From: Curtobacterium pusillum | GTDB taxonomy: Bacteria > Actinomycetota > Actinomycetes > Actinomycetales > Microbacteriaceae | Reading direction: 5' to 3' | Length of the DNA: 64,000 bases | Assembly: GCF_013359865.1 (NCBI RefSeq) | Contig: NZ_JABMCE010000075.1 | Location: 1-64,000, forward strand | Shown: positions 33,759 to 42,126 of the stretch, piece after piece | Position numbering within the stretch: position 1 is the stretch's first letter | How the letters are laid out: each line of letters opens with the position of its first letter | The notes under the pieces: generated by a model | Told to the model about the DNA's origin: nothing | What the model saw: the letters and a program-made list of their open reading frames with translations, nothing else | The model's database searches: none | Position numbers and translations under genes: made by a program

Positions 33759-33800
33759 GTCGTGACCATTCTTCCACCGCGACGGTCGTCGAGGACCCGG

Positions 33801-33815
33801 CCCGCGCCTCCAGAC
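33801..33815 (-). repeat. half-copy of the interspersed palindrome
   Basis: CCCGCGCCTCCAGAC, i.e. GTCTGGAGGCGCGGG on the minus strand, in the FUSC-leuC gap, upstream of the leuC promoter. Confidence 0.6.
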
Positions 33816-33838
33816 CGGCTCCACCCGCCTGTCCCCGA

Positions 33839-33861
33839 TTGGTATACCAACCTGCTAGACT
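33839..33861 (+). promoter_or_regulatory. leuC promoter with TTGGTATACCAA palindrome
   Basis: The 12-bp perfect palindrome TTGGTATACCAA (33839-33850) is followed 5 bases later by a -10 TAGACT (33856-33861). The palindrome sits where RNA polymerase would bind and has the TGGTATACCA form common among GntR-type operators. A regulator site for leucine or branched-chain synthesis is likely, but no regulator gene is adjacent. Confidence 0.6.
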
Positions 33862-33937
33862 CGCCCGATCACGCCGCAGCAGCGGCGTCCGGATCGCCGC
33901 CGCCGCGGCGCGAACGAGGAACGAGGAGGTCGACGTC

Positions 33938-35398
33938 ATGGGAAAGACGCTCGCCGAGAAGGTGTGGGACGACCACGTCGTGGTCAAGGGCGAGGACGGG
34001 AACCCGGACCTCCTCTACATCGACCTCCACCTCGTGCACGAGGTCACGAGTCCGCAGGCGTTCGACGGCCTGCGCCAGGCTGGGCGCCCGGTGCGCCGCC
34101 TCGACCTGACGATCGCGACCGAGGACCACAACACGCCGACCCTCGCGATCGATCGCCCGATCGCCGACCCGACGAGCCGGACCCAGATCGAGACGCTCCG
34201 CCGCAACTGCGAGGAGTTCGGGGTCCGCCTGCACTCCCTGGGCGACAAGGAGCAGGGCATCGTCCACGTGGTCGGCCCGCAGCTCGGCCTGACCATGCCC
34301 GGGATCACGGTCGTGTGCGGCGATTCGCACACGAGCACCCACGGCGCGTTCGGCGCGATGGCGTTCGGGATCGGCACCTCCGAGGTCGAGCACGTCATGG
34401 CGACGCAGACGCTGCCGCTCAAGCCGTTCAAGACGATGGCGATCACGGTCGAGGGCACGCTGCGCCCGGGCGTCACGGCGAAGGACATCATCCTGGCGGT
34501 CATCGCGAAGATCGGTACCGGCGGTGGTCAGGGCTACGTGCTCGAGTACCGCGGCTCCGCGATCCGTGCGCTCTCGATGGAGGGCCGGATGACCATCTGC
34601 AACATGTCGATCGAGGCCGGCGCCCGTGCCGGCATGGTCGCGCCCGACCAGACCACCTACGACTACGTCGAGGGCCGCGACCACGCGCCGACCGGGCAGG
34701 ACTGGGACGACGCGGTCGCGTACTGGGAGACCCTGAAGACCGACGACGACGCCGTGTTCGACGCCGAGGTCTTCATCGACGCCGACGAGCTCGAGCCCTT
34801 CGTCACCTGGGGCACGAACCCCGGCCAGGGCGTGTCGTTGTCCGAGTCGGTGCCGAACCCCGCCGACTACAGCGACCCCAACGACCAGGCCGCAGCATCG
34901 CGGGCGTTGGAGTACATGGACCTCGCCGCGGGCACCCCGATGAAGGACATCGCGGTCGACGCGGTCTTCATGGGATCGTGCACGAACTCGCGCATCGAGG
35001 ACCTGCGGGCCTTCGCGTCGATCATCCAGGGCCGTCAGAAAGCACCGGGCGTGCGGGTCATGGTCGTGCCGGGGTCCGCGCGCGTCCGGCTCGAGGCCGA
35101 GGCCGAGGGGCTCGACAAGGTGTTCACCGACTTCGGCGCCGAGTGGCGGTTCGCCGGCTGCTCGATGTGCCTCGGTATGAACCCCGACCAGCTCGCGCCG
35201 GGGGAGCGCTGCGCCTCCACCTCGAACCGCAACTTCGAGGGACGCCAGGGCAAGGGCGGGCGGACGCACCTCGTGTCGCCGCTCGTCGCCGCCGCCACCG
35301 CGGTGCGCGGGACGCTCTCGAGCCCGTGGGACCTCGAGACCGACGACGCTCTGGCGAACGTGACCCGCGCTGCGAACACCACTGAAGGGGCCATCTGA
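33938..35398 (+). CDS. leuC: 3-isopropylmalate dehydratase, large subunit
   Basis: A 486-residue aconitase-family protein that, with LeuD, isomerises 2-isopropylmalate to 3-isopropylmalate in leucine synthesis. Landmarks are [38 protein letters not shown], and the 4Fe-4S ligands in GSCTNSR and [10 protein letters not shown] (three Cys). The ATG has a strong GAGGAGG SD. Its stop overlaps the leuD start. Promoter with a palindromic operator-like site about 80-100 bases upstream. Confidence 0.98.
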   Translation: MGKTLAEKVWDDHVVVKGEDGNPDLLYIDLHLVHEVTSPQAFDGLRQAGRPVRRLDLTIATEDHNTPTLAIDRPIADPTSRTQIETLRRNCEEFGVRLHSLGDKEQGIVHVVGPQLGLTMPGITVVCGDSHTSTHGAFGAMAFGIGTSEVEHVMATQTLPLKPFKTMAITVEGTLRPGVTAKDIILAVIAKIGTGGGQGYVLEYRGSAIRALSMEGRMTICNMSIEAGARAGMVAPDQTTYDYVEGRDHAPTGQDWDDAVAYWETLKTDDDAVFDAEVFIDADELEPFVTWGTNPGQGVSLSESVPNPADYSDPNDQAAASRALEYMDLAAGTPMKDIAVDAVFMGSCTNSRIEDLRAFASIIQGRQKAPGVRVMVVPGSARVRLEAEAEGLDKVFTDFGAEWRFAGCSMCLGMNPDQLAPGERCASTSNRNFEGRQGKGGRTHLVSPLVAAATAVRGTLSSPWDLETDDALANVTRAANTTEGAI

Positions 35399-35994
35399 TG
35401 GACAAGATCACCACCGTCACCGGCATCGCCGCCCCGCTCAAGCGGTCCAACGTCGACACCGACCAGATCATCCCCGCCGTCTACCTCAAGCGCGTGACGA
35501 AGACCGGCTTCGAGGACGCGCTGTTCGCCGGGTGGCGCCAGGACGAGTCCTTCGTGCTCAACCGGCCCGAGTACCAGGGCGCGCAGGTGCTGGTGGCCGG
35601 ACCGGACTTCGGTACCGGATCGTCCCGCGAGCACGCCGTCTGGGCGCTCCGCGACTTCGGCTTCACCGTCGTCGTCTCGCCCCGGTTCGCGGACATCTTC
35701 AAGGGCAACGCGGGCAAGCAGGGCCTGGTCACCGCGATCGTGACCGAATCGGAAGTCGAACGGCTCTGGGCCGAGATCGAGCGGAACCCCGGCATCGAGG
35801 CGACGGTCGACCTGGTGTCCCAGCGCGTGTCGCTCGGAGATGTGGACGTCCCCTTCGAGATCGACGCTTACACTCGTTGGCGGTTGATGGAAGGGCTCGA
35901 CGACATCGGGCTCACCCTCCGTGACGAGACCTCGATCACGGAGTTCGAATCCCGCCGCTCCCGTTGGCGGCCGAAGACATTGCCGGTGAAGTAG
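35398..35994 (+). CDS. leuD: 3-isopropylmalate dehydratase, small subunit
   Basis: A 198-residue swivelling-domain subunit. [20 protein letters not shown] is at the N-terminus, followed by [25 protein letters not shown], the conserved substrate-recognition loop. Forms the LeuCD heterodimer. ATG overlaps the leuC stop (TGATG), giving coupled synthesis. Its TAG shares a base with the murA start. Confidence 0.98.
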   Translation: MDKITTVTGIAAPLKRSNVDTDQIIPAVYLKRVTKTGFEDALFAGWRQDESFVLNRPEYQGAQVLVAGPDFGTGSSREHAVWALRDFGFTVVVSPRFADIFKGNAGKQGLVTAIVTESEVERLWAEIERNPGIEATVDLVSQRVSLGDVDVPFEIDAYTRWRLMEGLDDIGLTLRDETSITEFESRRSRWRPKTLPVK

Positions 35995-37361
35995 TGAACT
36001 CTCTCGTACAGGACGCAGCAGCCGCAGGGGCACGCGTTGGCCTCAAGTCGGACGAGATCGTCATCCGCGGGGGCAAGCCGCTCGTGGGGCGCATCGAGGT
36101 CCGCGGGGCGAAGAACCTCGCGACGAAGGCCATGGTCGCTGCGCTGCTGGGCGACACCCCGTCGATCCTCCGGGACGTCCCGGACATCTCCGACGTCAAG
36201 GTCGTCCGCGGCCTGCTCGAGGTGCACGGCGTGCGCATCACCGATCCTGCACGAGGCGAACTCATCCTCGACCCGTCGAACGTCGAGTCCGCGCACTTCG
36301 CGGAGATCGACGCCCACGCCGGCTCGAGCCGCATCCCGATCCTGTTCTGCGGTCCGCTGCTGCACAAGCTCGGCGAGGCGTTCATCCCCGACCTCGGCGG
36401 CTGCCGCATCGGCGACCGCCCGATCGACTTCCACCTCGACGCCCTCCGCGCGATGGGTGCCGTCGTTGACAAGCAGGTCAGCGGCATCCACCTCACGGCG
36501 CCGAACGGACTCAAGGGCGCCGCCATCGAGCTGCCGTACCCGAGCGTCGGCGCGACCGAGCAGGTCCTGCTCTCCGCCGTCCTCGCCTCCGGGGTCACGG
36601 AGCTGCGGAACGCCGCGATCGAGCCCGAGATCATGGACCTCATCGCGATCCTGCAGAAGATGGGCGCCATCGTCTCGGTCGAGCCGAACCGCGTCATCTT
36701 CATCGAGGGCGTCCAGTCGCTCCGCGGCTACACGCACCGCGCGATCAACGACCGCAACGAGGCGGCCAGCTGGGCCTCCGCGGCACTCGCGACCAACGGC
36801 GACATCTTCGTCGAGGGTGCGAAGCAGCAAGAGCTCATGACGTTCCTCAACGTCTTCCGCAAGGTCGGCGGCGGATTCGACATCCAGGAGGACGGCATCC
36901 GGTTCTACCGCGAGCGCGACGTCCTCCAGCCCGTCGTCATCGAGACCGACGTGCACCCCGGGTTCATGACGGACTGGCAGCAGCCGCTCGTCGTCGCCCT
37001 CACCCAGGCCGAGGGGCGCAGCGTCGTGCACGAGACCGTGTACGAGAACCGCTTCGGGTTCACCGACGCCCTCAACGAGATGGGTGCCGACATCGTCGTG
37101 CACAAGGACGGGCTGCCCGGCCACGACCGCCGCGTCGCTCGCCGTCCGTTCGAGCAGGCCGCCGTCATCACCGGCCCGACGAAGCTCCACGCCGCGAACG
37201 TCCGCGTGCCGGACCTGCGCGGCGGGTTCAGCCACCTCATCGCGGCGCTGACCGCGGAGGGCGAGTCGCACATCACGAACGTCGGCATCATCAGCCGCGG
37301 CTACGAGCACTTCATCCCGAAGCTGCGCAAGCTCGGCGCCGACTTCGACTTCGCCGGCTGA
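35994..37361 (+). CDS. murA: UDP-N-acetylglucosamine 1-carboxyvinyltransferase
   Basis: A 455-residue enolpyruvyl transferase, the first committed step of peptidoglycan synthesis. Landmarks are VRGAKNLATKAMVAALL (active-site Lys/Asn), the catalytic Cys in DLGGCRIGDRPIDFHL near residue 135, the GATEQVLLSAVLA segment and DLRGGFSHLIAALTAEG. The Cys, rather than the Asp found in mycobacteria, suggests fosfomycin sensitivity at this target (established for the family). The GTG start overlaps the leuD stop; upstream in-frame TTG codons are less likely. The N-terminal 20 residues precede the first conserved strand. Confidence 0.96.
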   Translation: MNSLVQDAAAAGARVGLKSDEIVIRGGKPLVGRIEVRGAKNLATKAMVAALLGDTPSILRDVPDISDVKVVRGLLEVHGVRITDPARGELILDPSNVESAHFAEIDAHAGSSRIPILFCGPLLHKLGEAFIPDLGGCRIGDRPIDFHLDALRAMGAVVDKQVSGIHLTAPNGLKGAAIELPYPSVGATEQVLLSAVLASGVTELRNAAIEPEIMDLIAILQKMGAIVSVEPNRVIFIEGVQSLRGYTHRAINDRNEAASWASAALATNGDIFVEGAKQQELMTFLNVFRKVGGGFDIQEDGIRFYRERDVLQPVVIETDVHPGFMTDWQQPLVVALTQAEGRSVVHETVYENRFGFTDALNEMGADIVVHKDGLPGHDRRVARRPFEQAAVITGPTKLHAANVRVPDLRGGFSHLIAALTAEGESHITNVGIISRGYEHFIPKLRKLGADFDFAG

Positions 37362-37383
37362 CGTGTCCACGCATCCTGGTGAC

Positions 37384-37398
37384 GGCCTGGAGGCGCGG
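37384..37398 (+). repeat. half-copy of the interspersed palindrome before plsC
   Basis: Exact GGCCTGGAGGCGCGG between the murA stop and the plsC start. If plsC began at the GTG at 37363, the repeat would be translated as GLEARRGP. Confidence 0.7.
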
Positions 37399-37428
37399 CG
37401 CGGCCCCGACACGCAGGTCACGACGGGC

Positions 37429-38184
37429 ATGCCCGTCCGTGGGCGCCGGTGGCGACGCGGCGAGCTGAACACCGCCTTCCGCGTCGTCGCGTCCGTCGTC
37501 ATCCCGACGTTCCGGTTCTCCGCCCGCTACCACTGGCACGGTCCGAACCGCCTGCCGGCGGACGGTGCGTTCGTCCTGGCGCCGAACCACTTCACGAACA
37601 TCGACCCGCTGGTCGTCGGCACCGCGGTGTACCTCAGCAAGCGTGCTCCGCGGTTCCTCGCGAAGGCGTCGCTCTTCCGGGTGCCGGTGTTCGGGAAGCT
37701 CATGTCCGGCATGGGACAGATCCCGGTCGAACGCTCCGGCCGGACCCGTCTGAGCGATCCGCTCGGCGGCGGCCGGTCCCTCGTCGAGCAGGGTGGGGCG
37801 ATCATCGTCTACCCGGAGGGAACGCTCACCCGGGACCCCGACCTGTGGCCGATGCGCGGCAAGACCGGGGCGGTGCGGATCGCGCTCGAGAACGACGTGC
37901 CGCTCATCCCGATGGCCCACTGGGGCACGCAGAACATCATGGCGCGGTACTCGAAGAAGATCCGACTCTTCCCGCCGTCCCGCGTGGACGTCATCGTCGG
38001 CGACCCGGTGGACCTGTCCGCGTACCGTGGCAAGCCCATCGACCAGCAGCTGCTCGTCGAGGCGACCGAGCTCCTGATGCGCCACATCACCGCACTGCTC
38101 GAACAGCTCCGCGGTCAGCAGGCACCCGCGACCCGCTGGGACCCGGCGGCCAACAACCAGAAGGAGACCGGCAGGTTTGAGTGA
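37429..38184 (+). CDS. 1-acylglycerol-3-phosphate O-acyltransferase (PlsC-like)
   Basis: A 251-residue acyltransferase with the catalytic HX4D motif NHFTNID near residue 55, FLAKASLFRVPVFGKLM, and the acceptor-binding YPEGTLTRDPDLWPM near 135. Membrane-associated through the N-terminal AFRVVASVVIPTFRF segment. It acylates lysophosphatidate in phospholipid synthesis. The ATG at 37429 is preferred to a GTG at 37363 because the extra N-terminus would consist of interspersed-repeat sequence. Lies next to gpsA, which makes glycerol-3-phosphate for the same pathway. Confidence 0.9.
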   Translation: MPVRGRRWRRGELNTAFRVVASVVIPTFRFSARYHWHGPNRLPADGAFVLAPNHFTNIDPLVVGTAVYLSKRAPRFLAKASLFRVPVFGKLMSGMGQIPVERSGRTRLSDPLGGGRSLVEQGGAIIVYPEGTLTRDPDLWPMRGKTGAVRIALENDVPLIPMAHWGTQNIMARYSKKIRLFPPSRVDVIVGDPVDLSAYRGKPIDQQLLVEATELLMRHITALLEQLRGQQAPATRWDPAANNQKETGRFE

Positions 38185-39277
38185 GCTCCGACCGCACGAC
38201 GACCGACCCGATCCCGTCGCCGCCGCGCCCGGTGCGGTGGACACCGCAGCGATCCGGGTGGTCATGCAGTCCACCGACAAGCCGCGCGTGGCCGTCATCG
38301 GTGCCGGCAGCTGGGGGACCACGTTCGCGAAGGTGCTCGCCGAGGGCGGAGCGTCCACCGTGGTGTGGGCCCGGCGTCCGGAGGTGGCGCGCGAGATCAC
38401 CGAGACGAAGCGCAACTCCGACTACCTGCCGGGCATCAACCTGCCGCGCACCCTGACCGCGTCGACGTCGCTCGAGCAGGTGCTCGACGGCGCCTCGCAG
38501 GTCTACGTCTCGGTGCCGTCGCAGACGCTCCGCTCGAACCTGTCCGCGATCCGTGCGCTGCTCGCGCCCGACGTGCCCGTCGTCAGCCTGATGAAGGGCG
38601 TCGAGAAGGGCACTGGTCTGCGCATGAGCGAGGTCCTCCTCGAGGGCCTCGGGATCGACCAGGACCGCATCGCCGTCGCGAGCGGTCCGAACCTCGCGCT
38701 CGAGATCGCCCGGCGCCAGCCGACCGCCGCCGTGGTGTCGTCGTCCTCGGCCGAGACGGCGAGTGCGGTGGCCGCGGTCGCGACGAACCCGTACTTCCGC
38801 TCGTTCATCAACACCGATGTCATCGGGACCGAGTTCGGCGGGGTGCTCAAGAACCTCATCGCCGTGGCGATCGGGATCGTGGACGGGGTCGGCTACGGCG
38901 AGAACACGAAGGCGTCGATCATCACCCGCGGCCTCGCCGAGATGACAGACTTCGCGGTGTCGCTCGGTGCGCAGCCGTCGACGCTGTCCGGACTCGCGGG
39001 TCTCGGCGACCTCATCGCGACGTGTCAGTCGCCGCTCTCGCGGAACAACACCGCCGGTCGGCTGCTCGGCCAGGGGTACCGCTTCGACGAGGTCGTGCGC
39101 CAGATGGACCAGACCGCCGAGGGCCTGGCGTCGGTGGCCCCGATCCTCGAGCTCGCCGCGGCGAACGGTGTCGACATGCCCATCGTGGGGCAGGTCGCCG
39201 AGGTGCTCGCCGGTAGGCTCGATCCGCGCAACATCGCGCCGCACCTCACCGAGACCGACGAGCCCCAGGGCGAGTGA
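38177..39277 (+). CDS. gpsA: glycerol-3-phosphate dehydrogenase [NAD(P)+]
   Basis: A 366-residue protein. NAD-binding VAVIGAGSWGTTFAKVLAE is near residue 38, SLMKGVEKGTGLRMSEV and ASGPNLALEIARRQPTAAVV follow, then the catalytic-Lys region FGGVLKNLIAVAIGIVDGVGYGENTKASIITRGLAEM. It reduces dihydroxyacetone phosphate to sn-glycerol-3-phosphate for lipid synthesis. A TTG at 38177 has AAGGAG ten bases upstream and overlaps the plsC stop by 8 bases. That gives 35 residues before the fold, so an internal GTG/ATG at 38258/38264 is an alternative. Confidence 0.95.
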   Translation: MSELRPHDDRPDPVAAAPGAVDTAAIRVVMQSTDKPRVAVIGAGSWGTTFAKVLAEGGASTVVWARRPEVAREITETKRNSDYLPGINLPRTLTASTSLEQVLDGASQVYVSVPSQTLRSNLSAIRALLAPDVPVVSLMKGVEKGTGLRMSEVLLEGLGIDQDRIAVASGPNLALEIARRQPTAAVVSSSSAETASAVAAVATNPYFRSFINTDVIGTEFGGVLKNLIAVAIGIVDGVGYGENTKASIITRGLAEMTDFAVSLGAQPSTLSGLAGLGDLIATCQSPLSRNNTAGRLLGQGYRFDEVVRQMDQTAEGLASVAPILELAAANGVDMPIVGQVAEVLAGRLDPRNIAPHLTETDEPQGE

Positions 39278-39315
39278 CCGGTCCGGCCGTGCCCACGATC
39301 TCCGAGGGGGCTCCC

Positions 39316-40398
39316 ATGTCAACGACCACCGTCGCCGTGCTGTTCGGCGGGCGCTCCAGCGAGCACGAGATCAGCTGCGTGACCGCCGGGGGGATCATGG
39401 ACGTGGTCGACCGCTCCGTGTACGAGATCGTGCCGGTCGGGATCACGAAGGACGGCGCGTTCACGCTGCAGTCCGACGACCCGGCGCAGTGGGCGTTGCG
39501 TGACGGCGCACTCCCGACCGTCCCGGACAACGGCACGCGCGTCGCGTTCCCGACCTCGCCGGCCACGCGTGAGCTCGTCGTGACCCACCCGGACGGAACA
39601 GCCACCACGATCCCGGTCGACATCGTGTTCCCGATCCTGCACGGCCCGTTCGGTGAGGACGGCACGGTCCAGGGGCTGCTCGAGATCGCCGGCCTGCCGT
39701 ACGTCGGCGACGGGGTGCTCGCCAGCGCCCTGGCGATGGACAAGCACGTCGCGAAGGCCGTCCTCGAGCACGCCGGACTCCGGGTCGCGCCCTGGACGAC
39801 CGTGCTCCGACGCGAGTGGGCGGCCGACCCGGTGGACGTCGCCGAGGCGGTCGCCGCGCACGGGTGGCCGCTGTTCGTGAAGCCGGCGCGCGCGGGCTCC
39901 AGCATGGGGGTCTCCCGCGTGGACGAGCCGGCGGAGCTCGGCGCCGCGATGGACCTGGCGTTCGAGCACGACTCGAAGGTGATCGTCGAGCCGCGGGTGA
40001 TCGGCCGCGAGGTCGAGGTCGCCGTGCTCGAGGGCCGTGACGGCGTCCCGCGCACGAGCCTGCCCGGCGAGATCGTCGTCGCGGAGGACGGTTTCTACGA
40101 CTTCGCCTCGAAGTACCTCGGCGGGGACGAGTCCCTGCTCTGCCCGGCGCCCCTGACCGACGAGCAGACGGACGAGATCCGGTCGATCGGCGCCCGCGCG
40201 TTCGAGGCGATCGGCGGCGCCGGCCTCGCCCGGGTCGACTGCTTCCTGACCGACGACGGCTTCGTCGTGAACGAGGTCAACACGATGCCGGGGTTCACCC
40301 CGCTGTCGATGTACCCGCGGTGCTGGGCGGCATCCGGGGTGTCCTACGGCGAGCTCGTGACGGAGCTCATCGAGCTGGGGCGCGCCGCCGTCCGCTGA
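39316..40398 (+). CDS. ddl: D-alanine--D-alanine ligase
   Basis: A 360-residue ATP-grasp enzyme that makes the D-Ala-D-Ala dipeptide of peptidoglycan. Landmarks are VLFGGRSSEHEISC, FPILHGPFGEDGTVQGLLEIAGLPYVG, FVKPARAGSSMGVSRV and VNEVNTMPGFTPLSMYPR. The EINxLPG-type loop reads EVNTMPG, normal for the family. ATG at 39316 follows a GAGGGGG SD; a GTG at 39274 that overlaps the gpsA end is the alternative. Co-directional with murA, so cell-wall genes bracket the lipid genes. Confidence 0.97.
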   Translation: MSTTTVAVLFGGRSSEHEISCVTAGGIMDVVDRSVYEIVPVGITKDGAFTLQSDDPAQWALRDGALPTVPDNGTRVAFPTSPATRELVVTHPDGTATTIPVDIVFPILHGPFGEDGTVQGLLEIAGLPYVGDGVLASALAMDKHVAKAVLEHAGLRVAPWTTVLRREWAADPVDVAEAVAAHGWPLFVKPARAGSSMGVSRVDEPAELGAAMDLAFEHDSKVIVEPRVIGREVEVAVLEGRDGVPRTSLPGEIVVAEDGFYDFASKYLGGDESLLCPAPLTDEQTDEIRSIGARAFEAIGGAGLARVDCFLTDDGFVVNEVNTMPGFTPLSMYPRCWAASGVSYGELVTELIELGRAAVR

Positions 40399-40404
40399 CG
40401 CTGC

Positions 40405-40890
40405 TCAGCCCTGCACCTGGGACGCGTCGAGGCACTCGTGGCCGTCCTTCGGCAGGGTCGAGACCGCGTCGGTGACGTCCTGCACGACCTGGTTCGTGGT
40501 CTTCGTCGAGTCGATGACGACCTGCACCGCCGGAGACCGACCGAACGTCGTGTAGATGATCCGCTTGCCGCGGTCGTCGCGGATCCAGTCGACCCCGCTC
40601 AACGAGAAGCAGGGCAGGTCCGACACCGTCGGCACGGCCACGCCGCAGTGGTACAGCGCCACCTCGGGGTCGCCCCACGCGGCGGTCGACTGCGCGTTCG
40701 TGTTCCGGAGGTCGAACTTCGTGTCGACCGCGGCCGGCAGCCGGACCTGTGCTGCGGCGCACGCGGCGGCGTTCGCGGACGGCGCCGGCGACATCGCCAC
40801 GGCGTTCGTGCACCCGGTCAGTCCCGCCGCGAGGGCGATCACGACGCCGGCGATCGCGATCTTCCGGGAGGGGCGGCGCACGGTGTCCAT
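40405..40890 (-). CDS. DUF3515 lipoprotein
   Basis: A 161-residue protein. A basic start and hydrophobic stretch end in lipobox LTGC (Cys near 27), then an exported domain with three further Cys (YHCGVAVP, LPCFSLSG, HECLDASQ). The size, Cys and position between ddl and thiL match the DUF3515 proteins found at this spot in actinobacteria; function unknown. Its -10 TAGCCT overlaps the thiL -10 on the other strand, and the message starts within 8 bases of the ATG. Convergent with ddl. Confidence 0.85.
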   Translation of the reverse strand: MDTVRRPSRKIAIAGVVIALAAGLTGCTNAVAMSPAPSANAAACAAAQVRLPAAVDTKFDLRNTNAQSTAAWGDPEVALYHCGVAVPTVSDLPCFSLSGVDWIRDDRGKRIIYTTFGRSPAVQVVIDSTKTTNQVVQDVTDAVSTLPKDGHECLDASQVQG

Positions 40891-40898
40891 CGGTGTCC

Positions 40899-40908
40899 AG
40901 GCTACCGT
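40899..40908. promoter_or_regulatory. overlapping divergent -10 elements (DUF3515 / thiL)
   Basis: AGGCTACCGT contains TACCGT for thiL on the plus strand (40903-40908) and TAGCCT for the DUF3515 gene on the minus strand (40904-40899). They share two base pairs. Start codons are 24 bases apart, so each -35 region must lie inside the other gene. Both transcripts would be leaderless or nearly so. Confidence 0.65.
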
Positions 40909-40914
40909 TCTCGT

Positions 40915-41904
40915 GTGGACGCGACGTACGACGCCTGGGCCGGACCGACCGTGGGGGACCTCGGCGAACTCGCCGTCCTCGACCGCATCGTGCGACGGCT
41001 CCCGGCCGGGACGCCGGTCCTCGGCCCCGGGGACGACTGCGCGGTGGTGTCCGCGCCGGACGGCCGGTTCGTCGTGACGACCGACATGATGGTGCACGGC
41101 CCGGACTTCCGCTGGGCGTGGTCCTCGCCCGAGGACGTCGGCTGGAAGGCCGTCGCGACGAACCTCTCGGACGTCGCGGCGATGGGGGCGGTGCCGACCG
41201 GGCTGGTCATCGCCCTGGCGGCGCCGCAGGGCACCCCGGTCGCGGTGCTCGAGTCCTTCGCCGACGGCGTGCGGGTGGCCGTGGACGCCCTCGCGCCCAC
41301 GTGCGGCGTCGTCGGTGGCGACCTGTCGACCTCGGCGACGTTCACGGTCTCGGTGACGGCGTTCGGCGACCTCGAGGGTCGGGCACCGGTCGTCCGCTCG
41401 GGCGCCCGACCGGGCGACGTCCTGGCGGTGTCCGGCGAGCTCGGAGCCGCCGCTCGCGGTCTCACGCGGCTGTTCCGCGAGGGCGTCGACGAGCACGGGG
41501 AACCCTCCCGCGCGGCGGCCGTCGCGAGCGGGGCGGACGGGGACCCCGACGTCGCACGGCAGCGGCGCCCGGTACCGCCGATCGCCGACGGCCCCCTCGC
41601 CGCCGGAGCCGGCGCCACGGCCATGCTCGACCTGTCCGACGGCCTGGCGATCGACGCCGGTCGGCTCGCCCGCGCCAGTGGTGTCACGCTGTCGCTCGAG
41701 GCGGACCTCGACGACATCGCGCTGCACGGCGGCGAGGACCACGGGCTGCTCGCGACGTTCCCCGCGGACTCGGCGCTGCCCGGGGGATTCCGCCGGATCG
41801 GCGTCGTGCGCGACCGCTCCGAGGCCTACCTCGTGCACGGCACCACACCGGTGCCGACCACCGGCTGGGACCCCTACGCCGACTGGGACGGTGCCGCCGG
41901 CTGA
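40915..41904 (+). CDS. thiL: thiamine-monophosphate kinase
   Basis: A 329-residue PurM-like kinase that phosphorylates thiamine phosphate to the diphosphate cofactor. Landmarks are GDLGELAVLDRIV, GPGDDCAVV (Mg/ATP site), TTDMMVHGPDFRW, WKAVATNLSDVAAMGAVP, GVVGGDLSTS and LDLSDGLAIDAGRLARASGV. A GED motif is also present late in the chain. GTG start six bases after TACCGT, so leaderless. No thiamine riboswitch is recognisable; there is no room for one. Confidence 0.95.
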   Translation: MDATYDAWAGPTVGDLGELAVLDRIVRRLPAGTPVLGPGDDCAVVSAPDGRFVVTTDMMVHGPDFRWAWSSPEDVGWKAVATNLSDVAAMGAVPTGLVIALAAPQGTPVAVLESFADGVRVAVDALAPTCGVVGGDLSTSATFTVSVTAFGDLEGRAPVVRSGARPGDVLAVSGELGAAARGLTRLFREGVDEHGEPSRAAAVASGADGDPDVARQRRPVPPIADGPLAAGAGATAMLDLSDGLAIDAGRLARASGVTLSLEADLDDIALHGGEDHGLLATFPADSALPGGFRRIGVVRDRSEAYLVHGTTPVPTTGWDPYADWDGAAG

Positions 41905-41944
41905 CCCGAGCCCCTGACGTGGCGACGCGTCGGCCGGACGCGAT

Positions 41945-41958
41945 CCGTGCCTCCAGGC
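41945..41958 (-). repeat. half-copy of the interspersed palindrome
   Basis: CCGTGCCTCCAGGC, i.e. GCCTGGAGGCACGG on the minus strand, 41 bases after thiL. It carries the A variant (GGCACGG) also seen at 42740. Confidence 0.6.
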
Positions 41959-41990
41959 AGTTCGTGCGTGAGCATCCTGCGACGTTCCAC

Positions 41991-42091
41991 GTGTCGATCG
42001 ACCGGTGGGGTGTCGGAACATGCACACGCCCTCGGTGCGTGTGCATCGTTCGACATCTCGTGCGTCGATCGACCAGTGCGGTGTCGTGAAC
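41991..42091. repeat. composite element: hairpin between two direct repeats
   Basis: Two copies of a 29-30-base repeat lie at 41991-42019 and 42062-42091; each contains the perfect palindrome GTCGATCGAC and GGTGTCG. Between and overlapping them is a hairpin: ATGCACACGC (42020-42029) pairs with GCGTGTGCAT (42037-42046), and the stem extends to 42011 and 42055 with two 1-base bulges (about 18 bp). It fills the gap between convergent thiL and rsmD. No ORF. Confidence 0.75.
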
Positions 42092-42126
42092 CGCGTGCCT
42101 GCGCGGACGTCACGACACGGGACGGA

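Noticed and set aside
37363-37428. Upstream GTG start for the PlsC-like protein
   Set aside because: The extra residues are translation of the intergenic repeat (GLEARRGP) and precede no conserved segment.
40891-40914. TPP riboswitch before thiL
   Set aside because: Only 24 bases separate the divergent start codons, so there is no room for an aptamer.
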